Assembly: GCF_033958435.1 (NCBI RefSeq)
Contig: NC_134138.1
Span: 190,189,298 to 190,253,297, forward strand
Length of the DNA stretch: 64,000 bases
From: Carettochelys insculpta
Taxonomy: Eukaryota > Chordata > Testudines > Carettochelyidae
Direction of reading: 5' to 3'
Both the position numbers and the translations under genes were made by a program. The notes beneath the pieces were generated by a model, which saw only the letters and a program-made list of their open reading frames with translations, made no database searches and was not told the origin of the DNA. This document shows, one piece after another, positions 41,001 through 52,894 of the stretch. The first letter of the stretch is position 1. Each line of letters opens with the position of its first letter.

Positions 41001-44000
41001 CATTAAGCATATTGGTGAAAATATATTCTTTAATTTTATTTCCTGCCACTTTGTATTAGGAAGAGTTCCTGACAACCAATATCTCAAGAGTATGGAGGGG
41101 GACAACTGTAATTAGACTACCACCAAACGATAAAAATTAAAGACTACAGCACTGAGTAGGACTATGAAACAGACAGGGGAAATATAAAATTTCATCTGTT
41201 TCAACCAACTCACAAAATGCAACAGCAGAGAAGAGAGAAATCAAATGAGCAATATGACATTTAAGACAGATACATGTGTGCTGGTTTTGTGCATTTAACC
41301 TGATAAGAAATGCATATATTATAATTGCTATTAAGTATACTTTTGCTCTCTGTAAACCATGATGTGTATATTAAAGGATAATCATTTAAACTGACAACAT
41401 GAACAACAGTATGACCTAGACAAAGATGACAAAATAAATCACTATGTAATCTGCCCATGAAAGGCAGAAATAATTACATTATTCCACTTGGCTTGAAAAT
41501 ATACTACCACCTTTAACATTAAACAACTATGGTGTTCAAAATGTTGAATAGTGAGGACGAGGACTTAATGAAAACTATTAAACAATATTTATGAGACTGA
41601 GGTTTTTAAATGCAAGTTTACAAACACCCTAATTACTTTGACAAAATGTAACTTGACAGCGAAACACTGCAAGGATTTAGAAGGTTAGTTACAATTCAGT
41701 TAGGTAAAGGAATGAAGTTAGACACTGCCTGAGAAGCACAGAATTTACTTTGTAGAGCCTCGTTCACCCATTGTGTGATGTAAGAAAAAAAAGAGTCCTT
41801 ACCCCAGTCCTGTTCATACAAGGCTTGGGAAAGGCACCATGATTCACTTATTGGCATGTGTGGATGCACAAAAATAAGATGCTTTGTGAGATTTCAATAT
41901 AATGCACCCTGACTATAAGAAGTTGAACTGTAATTGTCATTAAATCAGGATATTTACACACTTGTCATTTTAGATAATATTTATTTACAAAATAAGCTTA
42001 TATCATGTTGCTACATAAACCATTCATAATAGTTTAAGTCATTTGTATCAAAATGAAATATTGGTGCTACAGGAATGAAATGAATGAAAATAAGGTGCTA
42101 CAGGACAGCTTGTTATTTGTGAAGCTACAGACTAACATGGCTACTCCTTTGAGTAATATTGCATTCATTATAGCACAAAGCTGTGGCCTAAGAGACACAT
42201 AAGCAAAGTCACCTAGTTTAAAATGATGGTTTCACGATATAGAAAAATCTACAAAGGAAAGAAAGTGAAAAGACTTATGATTCCAGGCAAGTTAAAAATA
42301 TAGCCTGACAAAACGTAAAGTGCTGTATTTAAACAGATGAAAACATCACTATGAATGATACAGGATCTATTTGTGTGTAATGAAAGTAAGCTTGCATATA
42401 TCTTAGGTATAACTTACTTAAAATAAAACAAAATGTTCTTTACATAAATATTCACTTTCACATTCCTTTTGGTTAAGAAACAATAATATGTGAAGAGAAG
42501 CAAGTCTAGGAATACAGACATTCACCAAAACTGGTTAAAAGGTGAAAAGAGTAGGATATGGACCTTCAAGGGCTCAGCTAAACAAAATGTAAAGGCAAGT
42601 TAAATGCACGTAACAATAATATTGCAGGAAGTCCTATAGCATCTCAAATTTATTAGGGCATAAGCTTTTGTGGGCAAGACTCTGAAGAAGTGAGTCTTAC
42701 TCGGGAAAGCTCATTACCTAATAAATTTGTTAGTCTTTAAGGTGCTCCGGGACTGCTTGTTATTTGTGAAGCTACAAAGTAACATGGCTACCCCTTTGAG
42801 AAATATTGCAGTCATTACAGCACAAGGCTGTGGCCTAACAGCCATATCAATTGCTCTATTACAAGTAGTAGGAAAGTAATATTACAACTGACACTTGTAG
42901 AAATTCAATGCTGAGTCAAGCACATTTTAAATGATGTGTGATACTTTCATTTTAAACTGAAGCTATATCCTTGACATGACTGATTTTAGTCTCTATTCTA
43001 AATAACTTTATAGACTGCACAAAGCAAAGCAGACACAGCAAGGAAAACAGAATAAAGGGGGGAAAGCATAGCGGCTGTGTCTAGATTACGGTGGCTTGTC
43101 AACAGAAGTTTCTGTTGGAAGATATCTTCCGACAAAACTTCTGTCGACAGATTGCAGCCAAACTGCCAAGTGGATCACAAAAACAATCTGCTCTGTCGAC
43201 AGAGGGCAGCTGGCCTGCCTGGCCGCTCTCTTGACAGAACGGTCAACCAGAAGCCCCCTGGAACATGCAGAACAGCTTTCTGTCGACAGAGACATTATGC
43301 CTCGTAGGGAGCAGGATAAGACTGTTGACAAAAGTTCTGTGTTCTGTCCATTTACTGTCAACAGAATGACTTGGGAATCTGGATGCTCCCCGGGTTTTGT
43401 TGACAAAACCTTTTAGGGTAGATATAGCCAGATATACCTCTCTGAGGTGCTATTAACAGAAATTTGCTGTGCTCTTAAATTCGATTTAATTTTCCATCAA
43501 CAAAAGCTAGGATACAGGATGACACAGCAGATAATCCAAAAGACAAAATCATTCTTATTTTAATAGCATGTTCAACAGCATGTAGAACAGTTGACCCTCA
43601 GACGCCCAGCAAGGTCACAATACTGGATGTCTATGCTTGGATGCTGACAGGACTGATACATAAAAGTGACTTGTGGGTGTGGTATTGGCATGTTTTGTTC
43701 AGTTTTGGTTTTTGTGTTTGTTGGGTGGAAAGGAGTGGTTGGCTTCTGTTTTGTTTTATTTTTTGGTAAACAATAGATTTGGTGTAGAAAACTCACTTTA
43801 CCACAACACGCTCCTCAACATAACATACACTGTAAGTCAAATTGTGTGCATCACCACAACAGTTAATTTTGCAAAGTGACAAGGGAACACATTTATAATG
43901 TGTCTTTTATGCAAATTAAACTATTCATTTTTATCAGCCATGTTACACGCAACTTTCAGGTACGGTTTCTCAAAAATGATTATGAAGGAAATAGAATGCA

Positions 44001-47000
44001 AATAAAATTAAGCCTTCTGTAAGCTGTGTTGTACACAATTTCATTTTGTTTTCCAAGGCATATAGTTTGGCCTGTTAAATCAGTCCTAAATTAGTACACG
44101 CATTTAGTATGTTACCCATTTTATTTCTAATGCAAACTGATCTGTATATTTATAAAACTAAACAGTTTAAAGCTTGGGACAAATAAATCATGCTTTGTGT
44201 TTATGTTTGGCTAGTAATCAATTAGTGGATATTTTTGATACTAATATCTGAGGTGCAATCATAGGTTTTCCGCTAAAATCTAAAAATCTAACTTGTTTCA
44301 TTCTCTTTCTCCCTCCACTCCCATATGTACATTCTCTCCTATGATTGAAGTTACACTTCTGACAAAAACGCATTAACATTATTCCCGCCAATTTTCTCTG
44401 TGGAAAACTATACAAACCCACCAAAATACAGCAATCTTTTCTCGATAGGTATGATTGTCTTTCAGCAATACTTCATCACTGGATTTGTGAATGTGGATGT
44501 CAAAGGAGAATAATATAAAATGTTCTTAATCTCTAGTTACCTCAGGAGGTAGAGACCAAATTGAACTTACATCTGCTACATAACAGTGGTATTAGTGGGA
44601 AGGGGCAGAGGAACACTGGCGGGACAGGGAATTGTTTTAATACCAAGATGAAGTGACTGATGAGCGAGTGCAGACAGACCATGCTGAAGCTTTTTTCCCA
44701 TTCAAACATAAAAGCCAAACACCTCCACAATTTCTTACCAGCTTTTTCAGATTTTTCTTTCAGTTCTCGTAATTCCTCGCCTTGGGTAGTTATCTGCTTG
44801 ATGCGAGCACGCAGCTGAGCTATTTCCTCTTCTTTCATTTCCATTGTTTCATGCATTTGTCGTTTTGTCTCTGCTATTACCATGCCCTAAGCAAGAAAAA
44901 CTTAAAGTGAGATTAATACATGTTATGTGCCAAGACAACTGCACATTAGGACACAATCCATAAGGGTCACCACAAACCTCACCACTTTTCGTTCTTAGAC
45001 ATCATATTCTCTAACCAACATATAGCAGAATATGGGTAAGTGCACGTGTATATATTTTTACATAAAAATAAAAACCCAAAACACTCCACTGAATACTTTT
45101 TTCCTCTAGGGAGAGGATGATAAAACAAAAAACAGGACAGATAGTAAGTCACAATGTTTAACTACTGGAAGGCCCTCAGGTACTAAAATGATGAATGTGT
45201 TATAAGAAGCTACATAAAATAGGAAGAGTTTTACTGGCATCTGTGTCAAATATGATGGGCATTTTTACTTCACTGCTCACTTTTAACCATATATGTATAT
45301 TTCCAAATTACATTTTAGATATTATTTGTCTTATAACTATTACTTAGTGAGAAACTCACCTAGATTACTAATCAGTAGTCTTTTAAAAAGATGCCTCAAT
45401 CAGCATTAAATATTCCTGCCACATCAAATCTGAACTACTAGTCAAAAATACCAAAGCGATTACAAAAATACTGCCTTCTCACACCATTTTAACTTTTAAC
45501 AAGCAAACAACACTATGAATCTGGAATATAAAATAAAACCAAACTACCGCTAAGAGCAGTTGTAAAAGAACGAAAACTAGTGGTCAGTTTGAGCTTGCAC
45601 AAATTTTATCACAAAATGATCATGTGCTAGTTATGCTGACAGTTAAACTTCCTTATTTACCTTATCTTGTTCTAGTTGCTCAATCAAATCCTTTGCATCA
45701 CGCAACTGAGTAATCAGTTTAGTTTTCTCAGCCATGTGAAGTTCCTGAAAAAACACAAGAAACAGAAAAAAGCTAAAGCATTCCCATCAATAAGAAAAAG
45801 GTTCCTCTTCTGACAGCCTTTAAGCCTGGTGAATATAAGCAAAAGTCCATAACGTGAGACAGATGAGGAACTACATCTTGAGCTGTGTTTCAAAGCAACC
45901 CAGAATACAACTCGCAAGTCAGGGCAAGGTACCTGACCATCCTTGTTGTAGTTTAAGCATCCTGAAAAATGGTGGTCTAAATTATGGCTCACTTCCAAAG
46001 CTACCCTGTGGACAGCAGTGTTGCCCCAAGTATCTGTGGAGCTACATAATGTGAACCTACCCTAAATATGGCAACCCCATCATCCCCAGCTGAAGGCTCA
46101 CCAGTGGGTCTGAGGAAGACCACATTACAGCTGCTTTTCCTGTGCATAAAAAGCCAGTTTATATTGCTCTGGCCCTTTTACTTGGTATAAGACAGGGTGA
46201 GGGTAATAATTTGGAACTAAACAAAATAGGTAAATTAGTATACATATATTCTGTGCTTCTTAAAAAATTCCATGTTTATCTCCATGAAAAAAAACTGAAT
46301 GAAGGAACTTTACATCTCTCCCTTTCTTCTTTATACATGATTTTACGTGAGACACTCCATTCATTATACTAAACCTCACAATATTTCTTAATACATCACT
46401 GTGTTCTTACTGTTCATGAACTACTACAAAATTTGTTTTAGATCTTATGTTCTTTCAGATATGTATGAGTAGAGTTTTATTTTTTCATTTTTGTGCAGTA
46501 TTCTATTCTAACTACTGTAGACGACTAGCTTTTCCAGTGACCCCTGTAAACACAGTTCAAGCACAGGGAAATGTTAAGATAAAAATATTACACATGATTA
46601 AACTTCTGACTTCCAAGGAGAATTTCTGAGACTGGGCGATATAACATAGGGATGACAAAACACTAAAATGAAACTTAACTTTTTTTTTTTTAAAGGTAAA
46701 GTTAACAGTCTAAACGTCAACTGAAAACACTATAGAACTTTGTAGTTTTAAGATACCAAATGTTTGAAGATCAGAAAATTTGAAGTGAAGGCTCTGCAAA
46801 ACAAGTGATCTCTGAATCTATGTTCTTGTCACCAACCCAACTATAGGGAATACGGGTCTGAGTACTAGGTATTTACTTTTTACATCTGACCATAAGTCTA
46901 TGTCTACCCTTCTTTCAAAAGAGTGCATCCACACACAAAAAAGCAGATCAAAAGAGTGATCTGCTCTTTTGAAAAAGAGCGTCAATACATCCCCTGCTCT

Positions 47001-50000
47001 TTCAAAAGAATGGGCCAGGAAAGAGAAGTTACTCACCGTAGTAATGGTGGTTCTTCGAGATGTGTCCCCGTGGGTGCTCCACAATAGGTGTCGGGCTCAC
47101 CCGGCGCCGCAGATTGGAAATCTTCCAGCAGTTTCTCCTGGATCGCGCATGCGCCAGCGCGCGCTGCTCCCTTGCGCGTCCCCGGCCACGTGCGCGATCC
47201 GGTCCCCGCCAGCTCCTTGACCAACCGCCTCGGATACTACTGAAATACACTAGACAGAGATCTGAAGCGGAGAGGATGGGCGGGTGGTGGAGCACCCACA
47301 GGGACACATCTCGAAGAACCACCGTTACTATGGTGAGTAACTTCTCTTTCTTCACCGAGTGTCCCCGTGGGTGCTCCACAATAGATGACTACACCCAGCA
47401 GTAACCCAAGAAAGGAGGTGGGTAATCGGTTTATGTGCAGCTTGCCCCCAAGAGGACTGCTGTCGAGAGGTGGATATCCTCTTGGAATACCTGATGTAGG
47501 GCATAATGCTTGGTGAAGGTGTCATAGGATGACCAGGTCGCCGCTCTACAGATGTCCTTCAACGTGATGCCCTTAAAGAAGGCTGTTGATGCCGCCACCG
47601 CCCTGGTGGAGTGAGCCCTGGGTGGGGCCAGCAAAGGAGTCTTTCGAAGCTCGTAGCACATTTTTATACAGGACACAATGTGCTTTGAGATTCTCTGTGA
47701 AGAGAGACTTTCTCCTTTTGACCTGGGAGCGAGAGAGACTAGACACCTGTCCATTTGCCAGAAAGACTTAGTTCTGTCTATGTAGAAGGCCAACGCCCTC
47801 CTCACATCCAGGAGATGCAGGCGTGCCTCCTTGCTGGAGCTGAGAGTCTTCGGGTAAAACGAGGGTAAAACTATTGGTTCGTTAAGATGGAACTCCGAAG
47901 AAACTTTTTGAACAAAGGCTGGGTGCAGCCATAAGGTTACCGCCTCCTTTGAGAGCACTGTGCAGGGTGGCGTTGCCATAACTGCTGCAAGCTCACTCAC
48001 CCTGCGAGCTGACGTAATTGCAAGGAGGAAGGTTGTTTTTATCGTAAGGAGACGTAGGGGAACCGTGGCTAATGGTTCAAAAGGTGGACCCATGAGCGTG
48101 CTGAGCACCAAGTCCAGGTTCCACGATGGTGGAAGCGGTTTCCGAGAGGGGTACAGGTTTACCAACCCCTTCAAGAACCTGATAATGATAGGATGGGCAA
48201 ATACCGTGGGCCCCTCCTCTGTATGCCGAAAAGCTGATATAGCGGCAAGGTGGTCTTTTAGTGAGGATAAGGAAAGTCCGCCCCTCTTGAGGTCCAATAA
48301 GCATTCAAGTATTATTGGTATAGGAACGTCAAGGGGAGCTAACTGCTTGGCGGAACACCAGGCTGTGAATCGAGTCCATTTCTGCTTATAAGTCTTCCTG
48401 GTGGAGGTCCTTCGGCTACTTTCCAGGACTTGTTGTACTCCCTCCGTGCATGTACTTTCTAAGGAGCTGAGCCATGGATTAGCCATGCTTGTAGGCGCAG
48501 ACTCTGAGGGTTCGGGTGCACTATGGACCCCTGGGCCTATGAGAGTAGGTCCGGCGCCACCGGTAGAGGGAGCGGTGGGCGGTCCGACATGCGCAGAAGC
48601 AAGGGAAACCATTGCTGCCGATCCCACGTTGGGACTACTAGTATCATGCGAGCTCTCTCCCTTCTGGCTTTCTGCAAGACCTTGTGGATAAGTGCTGCGG
48701 GGGAAAACGCGTAAAGTAGGGGGCCCTTCCATGGAATCATGAATGCGTCCCCCAGGGACCCCCGCCCCACTCCTGCCCTGGAGCAGTACTGGGGACACTT
48801 CTTGTTGTGCTGTGTGGTGAACAGATCGATCTGGGGAAACCCCCATGTATGAAAGATCGGTCGTAGCAGATCAGAGCGGATCTGCCATTCGTGCGTGAGT
48901 GCGAAGCGCCTGCTCAGCTGATCTGCTTTCACGTTGTGAGCGCCCGGCAAGTATGAGGCTTTCAACATAATGTCGTTGGTGATGCACCAGTTCCATAGTC
49001 GGAGTGCTTCCGCACATAGGGCACGGGATCTGGCTCCTCCCTGTCGACTTACGTAAAGGATAGTGGAGGTATTGTCTGTATTGATCCTGACTACTTTGCC
49101 ATATATGTGTTCTCAGAAATGCTTGCAGGCATTGAACACTGCTCTGAGCTCCAGTATGTTTATGTGCAGTGACTGTTCCGCAGGGGACCATAGCCCTTGC
49201 ATCACCTTGTCACCGATGTGCGCTCCCCATCCTATGTGGGAGGCGTCGGTAGTAAGAAAAATAGAAATTTGTGGTTGGTGAAAGGGCACCCCGGCTAGCA
49301 AGTTCTTGGGGTTTACCCACCACGCCAGGGATCTGCACACCTCTGTCATGGGTGACACCACCCTGTGAACAGTGTGGGATGCCGGGTTGTAGATGCTCGC
49401 CAGCCAATGCTGCAGGCTTCGCATGTGCAATCTGGCATTCTGTACCACAAATGTTGCTGCCGCCATATGGCCCAGCAGCTGTAAGCACGTTAAGACCAGC
49501 ACTGTGGGGCTGTATGTAATGACTTGCACGAGCGAACTGATGGCGCGAAAGCGGGCGTCGGGTAGGTACACCCTTGCTGTGATAGAGTTTATGAGTGCCC
49601 CTATGAACTCTATGTCCTGTGTGGGGTTGGTCTTTGGCTTCGCGAGGTAGATGACTAGGCCCAGCGAAGAAAACGTGTCCGCTGTGATGCGTATCATGCG
49701 TAGGACCTCTGCCTTCGAGGCCCCTTTCAATACGCAGTCGTCCAGGTATGGAAATATGAATACCCCCTGTCTGTGCAGGTAGGCTGACACCACTGCCAGG
49801 GTTTTGGTAAAGACTCTGGGAGCCGAGGAGAAGCCGAATGGAAGAACCCTGTACTGGAAGTGTTCCTTGCCGACCATGAAGCAGAGGAAGCGTCTGTGTG
49901 CCGGGTGGATCGTTATATGAAAGTAAGCATCTTGTAAGTTGAGGGCTGCAAACCAATCTCCATCGTCCAGTGCCGTGAGTATGGAGGTGACTGTAATCAG

Positions 50001-52810
50001 CCGAAAACGTTGCTTGCACAAGTAGCGGTTGAGGCCCCGAAGATCTAAGATGGGCCTCCAGCCTCCTGTTTTCCTCTCTGTGAGGAAGTAGCGTGAATAA
50101 AATCCCTTCCCCTGGAATTGTTCCGGCACTCTTTCCACCGCCCCTATGAACAGAAGGTGGTCCACCTCCTGTTTGAGCCTCGCCTCGTGGGTAGCGTCCC
50201 AGAGGTGGGGCCTGGAGGGAGGCTTCGTTGGTGGGAGCGACTGGAAAGGGATCGCGTAACCCGTGGCTATGATCTCCAGCACCCATTTGTCTGTCGTGAT
50301 CTTTTGCCATTGGGATTGAAACTGTCTGAGGCGATGATGGAACATGAGATGAGAGTGGCATTGCGCGATGGGAGTGATAGTGCAGCCCTCCACATGCCCG
50401 TCAAACTTGTTGCCTTTGGGCCTGTCCCAAGGGTGTACGGCTTTTTTGGGAACGTCGCCTGGGAGTTCTGTACTGTTGCTGCTGTTGATGTCGCCCTTGG
50501 TCGTAGCTCCGTTGATACTTCGCACGCTGTGATTGGTACGGGTAGCGTCTTTGCTGAGGGTAATATTTTTTCTTCCTATATGGAGGGGTATAAATACCCA
50601 GGGTTCTAAGTGTAGCTCTTGAGTCCTTACTGGAGTGAAGGACCGAGTCGGTTGAGTCTGCAAACAACGTTTGCGTGTCAAAGGGAAGATCCACGATCTT
50701 TGCCTGTAGATCCCTCGGGATGCCCGATGTCTGGAGCCAGGATTCTCTACGCATGACCACTGCTGTAGCTGTTGAGCGTGCCACCGTATCTGCCACATCC
50801 AGGGCGATCTGGACTCCCGTCCTCGAAGCTGCGTAGCCCTCTTGCACAACTGCCTTCAACACCGGCTTCTTATCTTCCGGAAGTGAATCCATGAGAGAAG
50901 TAAGCCTGGAGTAATTATCAAAGTTATGGTTCGCTAGGTGTGCCGCATAATTTGCCACTCTCAATAGCAGGGTGGAAGAGGAATATACCTTCCTGCTGAA
51001 CAGCTCCAACTTCTTGGCATCTTTGTCCGATCCCCCCGATTTGTACTGAGAAGTCTTTGACCTCTGCTGGGACGATTCGACCACCAATGAGTTCGGGTGT
51101 GGGTGACTGAAGAGGAACTCCATGCCCTTTGCCAGGACGAAGTAGTTCTTATCTGCTCTCTTGTCCACAGGCGGAACGGAGGCCGGAGTCTGCCATATGG
51201 TAGTGGCTGACTCCATAATGGCTTCGTCCAGCGGGATAGCAATTTTGGAGGAAGCCGCGGGTCTCAAATTTTTCAGGAGTTTGTGATGTTTCTCCTGCAC
51301 TTCTGCCGTCTGAATGCCTTGCGTGAAAGCCACCCTTTTAAACAGTTCCTGAAACTGTTTAAGGTCATCCGGTGGAGTGACATCCCCGGGGGCCATGGCC
51401 TCATCTGGGGAGGACGTGGAAGAACCACTAGGGTAAACTTCCCTCGAACTCTCAGGTTCCTGCGGCCGATGGTACACCTGCTCGCTGGAGGATTGCGAAG
51501 GAAAGTCTCGGGGTTCTAAAATTAACTCCCCTTGAGATAACTGAGTTTCCATCCCCGAACAGGAGTGCCCACGGGGGTGTTGGACGGCCGGGGGGGACCT
51601 GCCCCTGGGCGTAGGCCTGGGGTGTCTGTGTCCAACATGATAAGAACGACCATGGCAGCACGGGCACGGGTTCGGGGACAGAGACCTGGACCACTCTCGG
51701 GGTGTGTACCACTGATGCCTGGGAGAGCGAGACCTCCGCAATGACACAGATAGTGGTGACACTGGTTTGTGATAGTACTCCAGTGGATCCAGGCCCAGAA
51801 AGGGTGAAGGTGGCCCAACCCATGGTGACATTGGTTGGAGGAACGGAGAAGGAGGTTCTGGATAGGCCGGTGGAGACCCAGGCCTTCTGGGCGGCGTGTG
51901 TAGCACAGGGGGAGGGCTTGTTGCTAGCAGCAGCGCAGCCCTGTCCGGAGAAGGGCTGCGGTGCCGGGCTTTTGCTTTCGCCTTTCCCCTCCCCTGCAGG
52001 GCTGGCACTACCCACTCCTGTGCCGGGGATCTCGGCCCCGCTGTCGGCACCGCACTCGGACCGCTCGGCTGCGGTGCCACGTGGATAACGTGCTCCGGTG
52101 TCTGCAGGCTTCGTGCCTGTTGGCCCTGCACCGCTGGTACCACGGGGGTCGGTGCCGCCTGTGGCGGTGCCGCTGGTTCCAGCGCTTGCCTTGCCAACGC
52201 TCTAGGCGTCGCGCATGCCGGCTGTTTCGTAATCGGAGGCTCAGCCTCTGCCACGTGCACTGCCGCGGTGCCGCTTGCCTGAGTATGCGGCTGGCGGCTG
52301 TGTGCTCCGCCTGTCCCGCTCGCTGAAACCGCCGGCAGGGATCAAGCTGGGGAGAGCTTCCTCCGTTTTTGCACCGAGGGGGTGAGAGAAGCTGCCTTCC
52401 TCTTGTGGAATCCAGAGGGCCCTTCTGATTGCCTCTCCGGCACGTCTGGCTGGAGGGCCTTATCAAACAAGAGCATTTTAAGACGCATTTCTCTGTTTTT
52501 CCTGGCCCTGGCTGTGAGCTTAGCACAGTGGGAACACTTCTGGGTAACGTGTGATTCCCCCAGGCATCGGATGCATTCACTATGCCCATCGGAGGCTGGC
52601 ATAGCTTCGCGGCATGACTCACACTTTTTAAAGCCTCAAGAAGCCATCGCGGTGAGTCTGTACTGTTAATAGGGTACTTAGCACCTAGTCCGTGCCTGTT
52701 TCCCCGAATCGCGGACACCCGCCTGCAGGCAGCAGGCAGCCTACTGGCCTTCAAGTCCACTCCTCTTCTCCACTCCTCCCTCTCTCTATTATTATTATTA
52801 TTATTTTTTT

Positions 52811-52894
<84 letters not shown>

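Larger units (their letters stand above)
40021..44738. other. GOLGA4 intron
   Basis: Apart from two SINE copies (42075, 42610) and the MITE at 43073, I see only AT-rich sequence without frames of interest. Confidence 0.6.

Noticed and set aside
44542..44738. Open extension of exon 44739-44886 into the intron
   Set aside because: Sequence past the donor GTAAGA does not resemble golgin in any species known to me; the donor and the phase of the next exon support splicing.
49210..50361. Minus-strand frame of 383 codons overlapping the RT
   Set aside because: It is a shadow frame of the RT gene; the RT motifs are in the other frame.
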